From DASQHW01 sp038209365 (lineage in GTDB: Bacteria > Actinomycetota > Acidimicrobiia > IMCC26256 > PALSA-610), in assembly GCA_038209365.1 (NCBI GenBank), contig JBBQXS010000017.1, forward strand, positions 22,145 through 86,144: 64,000 nucleotides of DNA, given 5' to 3'. A program made the translations under genes and the position numbers. Under the pieces are notes generated by a model that made no database searches, had not been told where the DNA came from, and was given only the letters and a program-made list of their open reading frames with translations. Positions within the stretch are counted from its first letter, which is position 1; every line of letters starts with the position of its first letter. Below are positions 1 to 8,270 of the stretch, piece by piece.

Positions 1-2
1 AC

Positions 3-254
3 ATTGCGCTGGGCTTTTCCACGAGCGGCAACTCCCCCAACCTGTTGCACGCGTTCGCCGAAGCGCGCGGGCGCGGAATGCTCACAATCGGATTGAGCGG
101 CTACGACGGCGGGGGGATGCGCGAAGCTCTCGACCACTGTCTGATCGTCGGTTCCGACAGTGTGCACCGGATCCAGGAGACCCAGGCCGCGATCGGCCTC
201 GCACTGTGGAAGCGCGTGCAATCCCTGCTGCCTTCGGCGGCGCGTGATGGCTGA
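3..254 (+). CDS. SIS-domain phosphosugar isomerase-like protein, C-terminal part
   Basis: The reading frame is open from the window edge, so the N-terminus lies outside. The visible part begins at the phosphosugar-binding loop of SIS domains (FSTSGNSPN, a serine-rich loop) and continues to a normal C-terminal helix. This resembles the GmhA/sedoheptulose-7-phosphate isomerase group. Its stop overlaps the hypE start (ATGGCTGA), so the two are probably translationally coupled. SIS proteins are known neighbours of actinobacterial hydrogenase maturation genes, but their role there is not settled. A sugar-phosphate isomerase activity is family inference only. Confidence 0.75.
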   Translation: MALGFSTSGNSPNLLHAFAEARGRGMLTIGLSGYDGGGMREALDHCLIVGSDSVHRIQETQAAIGLALWKRVQSLLPSAARDG

Positions 255-1344
255 GTCGACCGGCGCGTCACGCGATCGCGAATCCGCGGTGCTCGACCGG
301 ATCGAATCGTTTCGGCGGCGCCGCCCCCGCTTGACCGACGACGTCGTCACGCTTGCCCACGGCGCCGGCGGCAAGGCCTCCGCGGCGCTCGTCGACGCAG
401 TGTTCCTCGACGCGTTCGCGCCGGCTGACCGCGGTCCACTCGCCGATGCCGCGTCGCTCACGCTGCCGACCGGAGAACGGCTCGCGTTCACGACCGACTC
501 GTTCGTGGTCCAGCCCCGCCGCTTCCCCGGCGGTTCGATCGGCGACCTCGCGGTCAATGGCACGGTGAACGACCTCGCTGTGAGTGGCGCAATTCCACAA
601 TGGTTGTCGGCGGCGTTCGTGATCGAGGAAGGCTTCCCGGTCGCCGAGTTGCGTGAGCTCGTCGCGGACATGGCGCGCGCGGCCGCGGCTGCGCGCATCG
701 AGATCGTGACCGGCGACACGAAGGTCGTCGGCAAGGGCGCGGCCGATGGTCTGTACATCACGACGACCGGCGTGGGCGTGATTCCCGCCGGACGCGCGCT
801 CGGACCGGAACGGGTCGAAGCGGGTGACGTGGTGCTTGTCTCGGGCACGATCGCGGATCACGGCATGGCGGTGATGCTGGCGCGCGGTGACCTCGCGCTC
901 GAGGCCGACATTCGTTCGGACACTGCACCGCTGGGCGCGCTCGTGGAGTCGTTGCTTGCAGCCGCGCCGTCGACGCGCTGGATGCGGGACCCGACGCGAG
1001 GCGGGGTGGGCACCGTGTGCAACGAGCTCGCGCGCGATGTCGATCTCGCGGTCGTGCTCGACGAGAGTGCATTGCCGATCTTGCCGCAAGTCGCAGGCGC
1101 GTGTGATCTACTCGGCATCGACCCGCTCTACGTCGCCAACGAAGGAAAACTGCTCGCGATCGTGGCGGTCGACGAAGCTGAGGCCGCGCTCGCCGCGCTG
1201 CGAGCGAACTCCGCCGGCCGCGACGCGACGCGCGTCGGCGAGATCGCACCAGAACCGGAAGGCATCGTCGTGCTCCGCACCACATTTGGCGGCACGCGCA
1301 TCGTCGACATGCTCGTCGGTGATCCGCTGCCGCGCATCTGCTGA
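247..1344 (+). CDS. hypE: Hydrogenase maturation protein HypE
   Basis: HypE works with HypF to make the cyanide ligand of the [NiFe]-hydrogenase active site, dehydrating a carbamoyl group carried on its C-terminal cysteine. The 365-residue protein has the N-terminal AIR-synthase-like motif HGAGGK at about 38-43 and ends in PRIC, the exact C-terminal cysteine tail expected of HypE. I chose ATG 247, which overlaps the upstream stop; an in-frame opening extends to 160 but would cover the SIS gene. hypF starts 5 bases after its stop. With no hydrogenase subunit in the window, this is the distal end of a hyp operon. Confidence 0.95.
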   Translation: MAESTGASRDRESAVLDRIESFRRRRPRLTDDVVTLAHGAGGKASAALVDAVFLDAFAPADRGPLADAASLTLPTGERLAFTTDSFVVQPRRFPGGSIGDLAVNGTVNDLAVSGAIPQWLSAAFVIEEGFPVAELRELVADMARAAAAARIEIVTGDTKVVGKGAADGLYITTTGVGVIPAGRALGPERVEAGDVVLVSGTIADHGMAVMLARGDLALEADIRSDTAPLGALVESLLAAAPSTRWMRDPTRGGVGTVCNELARDVDLAVVLDESALPILPQVAGACDLLGIDPLYVANEGKLLAIVAVDEAEAALAALRANSAGRDATRVGEIAPEPEGIVVLRTTFGGTRIVDMLVGDPLPRIC

Positions 1345-1349
1345 TACAC

Positions 1350-3641
1350 ATGGCCCGAACTCGAATGCGCGTCACGGGAACCGTCCAGGGAGTCGGCTTC
1401 CGGCCGTTCGTGCATCGACACGCGGTCGAACTCGGTCTCGTCGGGTTCGTCCGCAACGACTCGCAGGGCGTGTTGATCGAGGTCGAAGGCGAGCCCGACC
1501 TCATCGCCGAGCTCGCTCGCCTGCTCGTCGACGAACCGCCGCCGCTCGCGCGCGTCGGCAACGTCGCCGCCACCGCGGTCGCGTCGAAGCCGACGGACTC
1601 GGGATTCCGTATCGTCGACAGCGTCGAACGCGACGCGCCGTCGGTTCCAGTGAGCGTCGACACCGCCACCTGCGACGAGTGCCTGTTCGAGGTAAACGAC
1701 CCCGCCGACCGACGTCGCGGCTATGCATTCACGAACTGCACGAACTGCGGGCCGCGTTACACGATCGTGTTGTCGGTCCCGTATGACCGCGAGTTCACGA
1801 CGATGGCGGGTTTCGCGATGTGCTCGGCATGTCAGGCCGAATACGACGACCCGACGAACCGCCGGTTTCACGCCCAGCCCAATGCCTGCGCCGATTGCGG
1901 GCCCCAGCTCGAATGGCGCTTGCCGGGCGGCGCGCGCGTTGCCGTACGCGACGAAGCGCTCGCGGCGGCAGTCAACGCGCTGCGCGACGGGAAGGTGGTC
2001 GCGGTCAAGGGCGTAGGTGGATACCACCTTGCGGTCGACGCTACCAACGCGACCGCGGTCGCAATCCTGCGACGACGAAAGGCCCGCGATGACAAGCCGT
2101 TCGCGCTGATGGTTCGTGATCTCGAGGTGGCACAACGTCTCGTCGTGCTCGACGACGTCGCGATCGGCGCGCTGACGTCGATTCAGCGACCGATTGTCGT
2201 TGCGCCACGCGTCAAGAGCGCGCCGGTCGCCGAAGCGGCGGCGCCGGGCCTGCCTGATCTCGGCGTGATGCTGCCGTACACGCCGCTCCATCACTTGTTG
2301 CTCGCAGGTGTCGGGCGCCCGCTGTTGATGACGAGTGGCAACCTCAGCGACGAGCCGATCGCGCACGACGATGCCGATGCCTTCGCACGGTTGGGCCCGC
2401 TCGTCGACGCCTTCCTCACTCACGACCGCCCGATCCACATTCGTTGCGACGACTCCGTCGCGCGCTCGACTCGCGGTCGCGTCCAGATGTTGCGCCGGTC
2501 GCGCGGCTACGCGCCCGAACCGTTGTCGCTTCCAACGCCTGCGCGCAGGGCCGTACTCGCGGTCGGTGCCGAGCTCAAAAGCACGATCGCCGTCGCCAAG
2601 GAGCGGATCGTCGTCGCGAGCCATCACCTCGGCGATCTCGAACACCTGCCGACGTTCCGGTCGTTCCTCCAGGCGCTCGATCATCTCCGTCACCTGTACG
2701 GCGTGGTGCCGGACGTCGTTGCCCACGACCTGCACCCGGAGTACCTGTCGACGAAGCTCGCGTTGGAGCTCGACCTCCCGACGCGCGGCGTGCAACATCA
2801 CCACGCGCACGTCGCGTCATGCCTCGTCGAGCACGGCCGCACCGCGCCCGTGCTCGGGCTTGCCTTCGACGGCATGGGCTACGGCAGCGACGGGACGATG
2901 TGGGGTGGCGAGTTTCTCGTTGCCGACCTCGACGGGTTCACGCGCGTCGCCCACGTCCGCCCGGTCACGATGCCCGGCGGTGTCGCCACGATCCGGGAGC
3001 CCTGGCGCATGGGGCTCACCTGGGCGACGCAGGCAGGCGTGGCGGACGCAGCTCGCACGATCTTCGCCGACGTCGACGCCCGCAGCCGAGAAGCAGTAGG
3101 CGACCTCATCGCGCGCGCCGCGGGTCCGGTCACGACGAGCATGGGCCGCCTGTTCGACGCCGTCGCGGCATTGCTCGGAGGCCGACGCCGCGTGAGTTAC
3201 GAAGGGCAGGCCGCGATCGAGCTCGAGGCCCTCGCTCGAACCGTGGCCCGGCGCGACGCGCCTGTGTACGACGGGCTGTGCCTCAACGGGGATGCTGGCG
3301 GTGTCGGCATCATCGACCCGTCACCGCTGGTGGCGGCGTTGCTCGAGGAACGGCTTCGCGGCATCGCGACGCCGTTGCTGGCAGCCGGTTTCCATGAAGG
3401 GCTCGGACGCGCCGCCGCCGTGCTCGCGACGCGGCTCGCGCGCAAACATGGTCTCGATACCGTCGTGTTGACGGGTGGCGTGTTCCAGAACGTTCGGTTC
3501 ACCGAGGTCGTCGAGTCCGCGCTTGTTCAAGAGGGTCTGCACGTGCTCGTGCACCAACACGTACCACCCAACGACGGCGGGATCAGCATCGGTCAAGCCG
3601 CGATAGCGGCGCGTCTCGGTGCCGAAAGCGAGACGGTGTGA
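1350..3641 (+). CDS. hypF: Carbamoyltransferase HypF
   Basis: HypF converts carbamoyl phosphate and ATP into a carbamoyl group and passes it to HypE. The 763 residues carry the full domain order: an acylphosphatase domain (about 1-90, GTVQGVGFRPF with Arg18 and Asn36), two zinc-finger pairs (Cys108/111, 130/133, 158/161, 180/183), a YrdC-like domain (about 200-390) and a Kae1-like domain with a QHHHAHVAS metal-binding motif near 482. Length and motifs are complete, so it should be functional. It is the last hyp gene; beyond it the sequence degenerates into mobile-element remnants. Confidence 0.96.
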   Translation: MARTRMRVTGTVQGVGFRPFVHRHAVELGLVGFVRNDSQGVLIEVEGEPDLIAELARLLVDEPPPLARVGNVAATAVASKPTDSGFRIVDSVERDAPSVPVSVDTATCDECLFEVNDPADRRRGYAFTNCTNCGPRYTIVLSVPYDREFTTMAGFAMCSACQAEYDDPTNRRFHAQPNACADCGPQLEWRLPGGARVAVRDEALAAAVNALRDGKVVAVKGVGGYHLAVDATNATAVAILRRRKARDDKPFALMVRDLEVAQRLVVLDDVAIGALTSIQRPIVVAPRVKSAPVAEAAAPGLPDLGVMLPYTPLHHLLLAGVGRPLLMTSGNLSDEPIAHDDADAFARLGPLVDAFLTHDRPIHIRCDDSVARSTRGRVQMLRRSRGYAPEPLSLPTPARRAVLAVGAELKSTIAVAKERIVVASHHLGDLEHLPTFRSFLQALDHLRHLYGVVPDVVAHDLHPEYLSTKLALELDLPTRGVQHHHAHVASCLVEHGRTAPVLGLAFDGMGYGSDGTMWGGEFLVADLDGFTRVAHVRPVTMPGGVATIREPWRMGLTWATQAGVADAARTIFADVDARSREAVGDLIARAAGPVTTSMGRLFDAVAALLGGRRRVSYEGQAAIELEALARTVARRDAPVYDGLCLNGDAGGVGIIDPSPLVAALLEERLRGIATPLLAAGFHEGLGRAAAVLATRLARKHGLDTVVLTGGVFQNVRFTEVVESALVQEGLHVLVHQHVPPNDGGISIGQAAIAARLGAESETV

Positions 3642-3800
3642 TCCGTGGGCGAGCGACGTCACAGGAGCGGGCTCCAACAAAGGCCGACGCGCTCGCTTCG
3701 ATTCAGCGGCAGCCGCGTTTACGGCGACGCCGTCGCGCCCGTTCGCGGGTGCGCTGCTGGCCCCGCTCGTACTGCCCGAATCGCTCGCCGTACCGGAGGT

Positions 3801-4442
3801 GGCACTGTTGCATTGGCGCAGCGTCGTGGGGCACGGTTGCGTTGGGGGCACGTCATCGCGCGGGTGCGCGGCTCCTTGGATCAGACGGTGCGGGCGAGTT
3901 CGGTGAACGCGTTCGCGACGCGCCGATGCGAGCACGCGTCCACGCCAAGTTCGTAGTGGCCGCGCCTGATGTTCTGCATCAACGCATGACCGCGCATGAT
4001 CACACTCGCGTTCCCGTCCCGTTTGAGACCTCGCATTGGTCGCAGCCGAGACTTGAGCCGGCCGTGGTCAGCTTCGAGCCGATTGTTCGCCTACTGGTTC
4101 GTGTCATGGAACGCGCCGGGCGCGAGTTCGTGGATTGCTCGGGCGAGCGCCGGCGCCTTATCGGTCACGATCTCGGCAGGCTCGCCGTGCGCGGCGAACG
4201 CCGTGGCGAAGAACCGGCGCGCGGCGCGGAGATCGCGTCGGGGTGAGACGAACACGTCGATGATCTGACCGTGCTGGTCAATCGCCCGGTACACGTACCG
4301 CCACCGGCCCGACACCTTCACATAGGTCTCGTCGACGAACCACCGGCTACCGACTGTGTGGCGGCACGGCCGCGCCGCGTCGACCAACAATGGGGTGAAA
4401 CGTTGCACCCACCGGTACACGGTGACGTGATCGACCTCGATG
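3801..4442 (-). mobile_element. IS6-family insertion sequence remnant
   Basis: The left boundary reads GGCACTGTTGCATTGG at 3801-3816, close to the GGCTCTGTTGCAAA-type terminal repeat of IS6 elements. It lies about 65 bases beyond the transposase end, where a right-hand terminus should be. The other end is gone: similarity to an IS6 transposase stops at 4442, exactly where a second inverted-repeat element begins. The N-terminal part of the transposase and the left terminus are therefore missing and the element cannot move by itself. Confidence 0.7.
3881..4442 (-). pseudogene. IS6-family DDE transposase, truncated and with a nonsense codon
   Basis: On the minus strand the frame reads GIEVDHVTVYRWVQRF, then WFVDETYVKVSGRWRYVYR (first catalytic Asp), EIVTDKAPALARAI (second Asp), then DTNQ followed by a TAG at 4091-4093, then ANNRLEADHGRLKSRLRPM (catalytic Glu) through to a natural stop at 3881. 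A tyrosine usually sits where the TAG is, so this looks like a single-base nonsense change in an otherwise intact catalytic core. The N-terminal region of roughly 80 residues is absent and replaced by unrelated sequence at 4443. Either defect would inactivate it. Confidence 0.85.
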
Positions 4443-4478
4443 CCTGTGGGTGCCGAAAACTCGATCGTGCCTCTGAGC
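4443..4478 (+). repeat. Terminal inverted repeat, left arm
   Basis: Reads CCTGTGGGTGCCGAAAACTC at its outer end. It pairs with 4746-4781 and is related to 6393-6423. It marks the precise point where IS6 transposase similarity ends. Confidence 0.6.
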
Positions 4479-4745
4479 TGGGCTTTTGCAGGTCCGGCGC
4501 GTCGGCGCAAAAGGACATGCGACGTCTCTCGGAGGCGCGAGGGACGTACTGAACGCCGCCCATTTGGCCGACCCTCGGGAACCGGCTCACGCTCTCGTGG
4601 TCGCCGACGGCCGGTCGATGCTTCAACGCAACGGGCCTTCGCCAGCGTCGAGCCAACACACCACTCGGTATTTCGCGCCCTTTGTGACATCCAGGGTGCT
4701 CGACGACACCGACCTGCCGACGCGCGAGGAGACCACAAACTCCCT

Positions 4746-4781
4746 GGTCACAGGCGCGGCCGAGTTTTCGGCACCCACAGG
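4746..4781 (-). repeat. Terminal inverted repeat, right arm
   Basis: Inverted copy of 4443-4478, with the outer 21 bases identical. The right flank beyond 4781 is not similar to the missing IS6 half, so the element does not simply split one IS. Confidence 0.6.
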
Positions 4782-4983
4782 TCTCTATGCGCAGGACTGC
4801 GATCTGGCACCGCTGCTCGACCACACCGACCCCGCGATCATCGCGGCCGCCCGCAGGTTCGGTCCGGCAGCCCTCGGCGTGATGGACTACGCGACTAGCC
4901 CCGACACGGCCGAGCGACTCTGGACACTCAGCGCGCAGCTGACCCGCACCTCGCCATGCGCACTGCGGGTCATGGTGCGATGA
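4782..4983 (+). other. Open stretch of uncertain coding status
   Basis: A plus-strand frame that enters through the right inverted repeat encodes about 65 residues (LYAQDCDLAPLLDHTDPA onward) ending at 4983. The amino-acid composition is protein-like, but there is no start of its own and I recognise no family. It overlaps the end of the frameshifted SnoaL-like gene on the other strand by 14 bases. It could be the tail of a gene broken by the insertion. Confidence 0.25.
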
Positions 4984-5328
4984 CGAGTTCGGAGATGAGC
5001 TCGTCCGTCAACACCAACCGGTAGCGAAGATCGACGACGCTTCCAGGGAAGTTGCCTTCCAGGCGATTGACGACCTCCCATGTGTTGGCGTCCGTCGCGG
5101 TTGCGTCCACGAAGGTGCGCGTGTAGCTGAACTCGGTGGACGCCTCGGTGAGCCAGTGGCGTATCTCGTCGCGGCCGACGTACTCGTGACCGTCGTCGTG
5201 CACCCGAGCGTCACGCGTGAGCAACGCGGCGCGGCGTCGGCGTCGCGCCGGTCGTGTGCCTCGAAGTAGCGACGTACAACCGCCGGAAGGTCGATGTCGT
5301 CGCGGTCGGCCGCGAAACTGTCGCTCAT
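4970..5328 (-). pseudogene. SnoaL/NTF2-like protein, frameshifted
   Basis: The N-terminal part (MSDSFAADRDDIDLPAVVRR, then YFEAHDRRDADAA) lies in one frame from ATG 5328. The remainder (LLTRDARVHDDGHEYVGRDE through to LISELVIAP) lies in another. Joined, they give a normal-length polyketide-cyclase/SnoaL-like fold of about 119 residues. The break is at about 5219-5235 in a GC-rich run and is explained by one missing base. It could be a real mutation or a sequencing or assembly error. It follows the 5384-5680 gene by 55 bases on the same strand and may share its transcript. No substrate can be inferred. Confidence 0.7.
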
Positions 5329-5383
5329 GTTCGCCACGCTACGGCGCATGCCGTCGGAAGTCGCGTGCTCGGCGAGCGCGCAG

Positions 5384-5680
5384 TCAGATCTCGCGGTCCT
5401 CGAGCACATTGAGGTTGTAAAAATGCGGTTCTCCGTCGCCGAGCGCCATCATCTTTTGTGAGAACTCTTGGGTGACGGGCAGGTTCGAGTTCTCCATCGC
5501 CGATTCGTACGAATCGAAGAACACAATGTTGACGTACGTGCCCGGGCGGTCTTTGTCCTCACACAAGACTCGGCGTCTTGCCTTTGCCTGACCCGCGGCC
5601 GCCGCCTCCCATTCCTCGCCGACCTTGCGCACTTCATCAATCTTGGATGTGCGGAACTCGATGGCCTGTACAAATCCCAC
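5384..5680 (-). CDS. Small conserved protein, probable dimeric alpha/beta-barrel fold
   Basis: This 98-residue protein starts MGFVQAIEFRTSKIDEVRKV and has GTYVNIVFFDSYESAMENSN in the middle. The pattern (beta strand, helix, then a strand followed by an aromatic-rich turn) resembles antibiotic-biosynthesis-monooxygenase-like and related dimeric barrels. The GTG start at 5680 has a strong ribosome site (AAGGAGG). No catalytic residues can be named. It is followed on the same strand by the frameshifted SnoaL-like gene, another small-barrel fold, so the pair may act on the same small molecule. Confidence 0.6.
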   Translation of the reverse strand: MGFVQAIEFRTSKIDEVRKVGEEWEAAAAGQAKARRRVLCEDKDRPGTYVNIVFFDSYESAMENSNLPVTQEFSQKMMALGDGEPHFYNLNVLEDREI

Positions 5681-6525
5681 CGTGATCCTCCTTCGCAGTT
5701 CTTTTGGTCGCTGAACCTCGCCCAGTCTGCCTCAGAGAACGATGCTGCGCGCATAAGTCAGGTACGAAAATCGACGATTCGTGAGGACGATGATCTCGGG
5801 CGGGAACCGAACCCCGAGAACCCCGAGCTCGGCACTGCAGGTACTACACGAGAACGGCGAGAGACCATCCCACTACGTTCACGGCCCACCGGCACGCTCC
5901 GCCAAGCAACAGAGCCCGCTCGACTCATCGCTCGAGTCTGCAGCCCGGGCGCAGCGATCGAATGGTTTCGCGCTGTTCGCGGGATTAGCAGTCAGGAGCT
6001 ATTGGTCGCGTTCCCGCGCGCTCGGAGCGGACGGCCGGCACCGCGACTGATCCGATCACGTTGCGCGAAACGCCTGCTCAGGATGCCCGCTTCTGACCAG
6101 GGCGTTCGCGGTCTCGGTGATGCGCCGACGAGTCGGGCCCTTCGAACAGCCCCGAGTCACAAAAGGTCCGAATACCCAGTGGCGACGGGCCCGACGCCAA
6201 AGTTGCGGGCCCGTTGCACGCCCGCGTCTGCCGGCTGTCGGCCATCGCGATGACGTGTCCGCGCGTCGCCCAAACACGTCGCACAGGTTGCGAGGAATGG
6301 GCAGTGTTCAACACCTCCCTCGCGCTCTTTCGCGGCTCCCGGAGACACTCGCTGCGTCCGTTTTGCGCTCACGCGAGCGCGCGCAAAGCCCTGGTCAGCA
6401 AGCCGATCGAGTTTTCGGCACCCTCACCATCCGTCGACAAGAGGTTCGGGATCTGACGTGTGCGCCCCTGCTCGATGAGTTGTGAGCCGTTCGTTTGGGT
6501 CAGCACCGAACAGAAGTCATCTCTG
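5681..6525. other. Intergenic region with no supported gene
   Basis: About 845 bases in which every open frame has shadow-like composition (Arg/Ser/Ala-rich, no domain, no ribosome site). The only structured signal is the terminal-repeat copy at 6393-6423. This is consistent with decayed mobile DNA. Confidence 0.5.
6393..6423 (-). repeat. Third copy of the 4443-type terminal repeat
   Basis: On the minus strand it begins GGGTGCCGAAAACTCGATCG, identical for 20 bases to the left arm at 4443, and then diverges but keeps the inner CTGA. It has the orientation of a right end. The pair 4443/6423 would therefore also define a possible 1.98-kb element holding the two small genes. Confidence 0.6.
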
Positions 6526-6648
6526 CTAGGCGCGGCCGCTTCGATGTGCTCGCGTCTCGCAATCAAACGAGATCAGCTCGACAAGAGCGATGACGCCGGC
6601 AGCCACACCAAACACGATTCCCAACACCAGGTTGCCGATCCGGCTCAT
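6526..6648 (-). CDS. Tiny membrane protein coupled to the zinc-ribbon gene
   Basis: A 40-residue ORF, MSRIGNLVLGIVFGVAAGVI followed by ALVELISFDCETR. It starts inside the stop of the upstream gene (ATGA at 6645-6648), a standard translational-coupling arrangement. One hydrophobic helix covers about residues 5-27. The C-terminal tail after ISF is polar and does not look membrane-related, so the gene may be cut short by the adjacent mobile DNA. No family recognised. Confidence 0.45.
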   Translation of the reverse strand: MSRIGNLVLGIVFGVAAGVIALVELISFDCETRAHRSGRA

Positions 6649-8270
6649 GACGCGTCTCCCAGGGGACGACGAGTGTCAGGGCCGGGCCGCTCGGAATGCC
6701 CGGGAGCGGGGGGCCGGGTTGCGGCGATCAGCGCACCGAGGAGCGGTACGCCGACGACGAGGAAGGCGATCTGTAGGAAGGGGAACACGAACGGCACGGC
6801 GATCGCGGGTTGGTGTGCGGAGAAGCGGTGCACGCCGAATGCCACGAGCGCGGTGACGGCGGCGGCGGCAAGGATTGCGCCGACCGCGAGTACGAGTCCG
6901 GTGTGCAGGGCGGAGGCTTGTCGCGTGTGGCGTGGTGCTTCGCGCGGGAGCGGGAGGCGGGCGTTGTCACGGCGTCGGTCGCGCGTGTTGACGACGGCGG
7001 TGGCGCTGACGGCGAGCAGCGCGATGACTGCGGCGATGATGCTGATCCACCATTGGGTGGCGGTTTCGGTTGGTGCCCATGGGACGGTACCGACATGCGG
7101 AGGGCGCAGGTTTTCGGAGTGGTCGTCAGCGGTGATGGCCGTGGCTGTCGGGACGAGGGTGTGGAGTGCGGACCGTTCCTCGGCGGTGAAGGGTGTGCGG
7201 CGGGTGATGAACACGGTTGTCCGCTGGGTCGGTAACGCGAACTTGGTGACGAGGTCGGGATTGATCTCGAGCGCGACGAGGCCTTGGAATGTCGCCGCCG
7301 GCGCACGCCCGCCTTCGGCCCGGCGGCCGATGAGGTCTTCGGCGCGGGGGGCGCTAAGCAACGGCTGGATGGTGAGTGTCGACCGGATGCTCGGCGATGC
7401 GGTGCCGCGGTTGTCGGGTGGGAGGAGCGCCAGGTGCAGGTTCGATGGTTGGGCGGTCTGTCCGTACACGTCCGCGAGTCGGGGGTCGGAGACGATCACC
7501 GGGGTCGCACATCTCGAGTCGAACAGGCAGAACAACCACGAGGACGGCGGGGGAAAGAGGAAGGACGGTATTGAGGTGACTGGGATCACTTCGGCATCGG
7601 GGTACCGCCGACGAATCGCGGCCACCGACTCGTCCGATATCGCCTCTCCGGGACTCCCCAGCGGAGCCTGGTCGAGTCCCGGCGTACCGGCGAGGACGCC
7701 TGCCTGGCCGTCGGGCGTGTGACCGGTGGTGACCGCCATCACGCCAGGGGGCAGTACGGGCACCTGTTGCAGCCCGGCGACGGCAGTTTCGAGCCGAGCC
7801 TCGCGACCGCCGACGGACGCGCCGAGCACCACCGCGGTCAGCGCGACGACCATCGCCGCGGCCAACAGGACGCGGACGACAGCTGGACATCGAGCCGCGC
7901 CGACGACCACGGGCCGCAGACCAGAGATACGACGTCCGGCGGCGAGCACGAAACACAACACCGGGCCGAGCGCCACGCTCACGACCAGGATCGTCACGGT
8001 CGCGGCAAACGGCACGCCCACCAACACGTCCCGGTCGGTGCGGACCGACCCCGCGACGGCGATGGTGGCGGCGGCGGCTCCGACGAGCGCGACGCCGCCC
8101 AGGAACTTGACCAGTCGGCTGGCGTCATAGGGACGCTGCGTGCGGGCGCGCGCACGCCGCACCTCGGTGGCCTCGCCCCCGCGCAGGTGCAGCCCACACC
8201 ACGCGCACTGAGCGGCTTCGCCGACCGGTGACCCACATCCCGGGCAGGTCGTCTCGCGGTCATTACTCAT
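6645..8270 (-). CDS. Polytopic membrane protein with N-terminal zinc ribbon
   Basis: The protein has 541 residues. An N-terminal zinc ribbon (CPGCGSPVGEAAQCAWCG, about residues 9-26) is followed by three hydrophobic segments between about 50 and 170. A large, probably extracytoplasmic domain (about 175-385) comes next, then three or four more segments (about 390-520). The layout, helices at both ends around a large soluble domain, recalls FtsX/MacB-type permeases, but no ATPase gene is adjacent and I cannot confirm the family. No ribosome site is visible before ATG 8270, so the message may be leaderless. The 40-residue ORF downstream overlaps its stop. Confidence 0.7.
   Translation of the reverse strand: MSNDRETTCPGCGSPVGEAAQCAWCGLHLRGGEATEVRRARARTQRPYDASRLVKFLGGVALVGAAAATIAVAGSVRTDRDVLVGVPFAATVTILVVSVALGPVLCFVLAAGRRISGLRPVVVGAARCPAVVRVLLAAAMVVALTAVVLGASVGGREARLETAVAGLQQVPVLPPGVMAVTTGHTPDGQAGVLAGTPGLDQAPLGSPGEAISDESVAAIRRRYPDAEVIPVTSIPSFLFPPPSSWLFCLFDSRCATPVIVSDPRLADVYGQTAQPSNLHLALLPPDNRGTASPSIRSTLTIQPLLSAPRAEDLIGRRAEGGRAPAATFQGLVALEINPDLVTKFALPTQRTTVFITRRTPFTAEERSALHTLVPTATAITADDHSENLRPPHVGTVPWAPTETATQWWISIIAAVIALLAVSATAVVNTRDRRRDNARLPLPREAPRHTRQASALHTGLVLAVGAILAAAAVTALVAFGVHRFSAHQPAIAVPFVFPFLQIAFLVVGVPLLGALIAATRPPAPGHSERPGPDTRRPLGDAS

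Larger units (their letters stand above)
4443..4781. mobile_element. 339-bp element bounded by 36-bp inverted repeats (MITE-like)
   Basis: Positions 4443-4478 and the reverse complement of 4746-4781 match at 31 of 36 positions by eye; the outer 21 are identical and include GGGTGCCGAAAACTCG. The interior has no convincing gene. The element abuts the truncated IS6 transposase exactly at its left end. I see no clear target-site duplication. It may be a non-autonomous derivative of an unrecognised IS, or the two ends may belong to different insertions, because a third end-like copy lies at 6393-6423. Confidence 0.55.

Noticed and set aside
1128..2810. Long minus-strand open frame opposite hypE-hypF
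   Set aside because: Shadow frame over two well-recognised genes.
4486..4983. A 165-residue plus-strand gene spanning the MITE-like element
   Set aside because: Its first half lies within the inverted-repeat element and has no domain; only the last 65 residues look protein-like, listed separately with low confidence.
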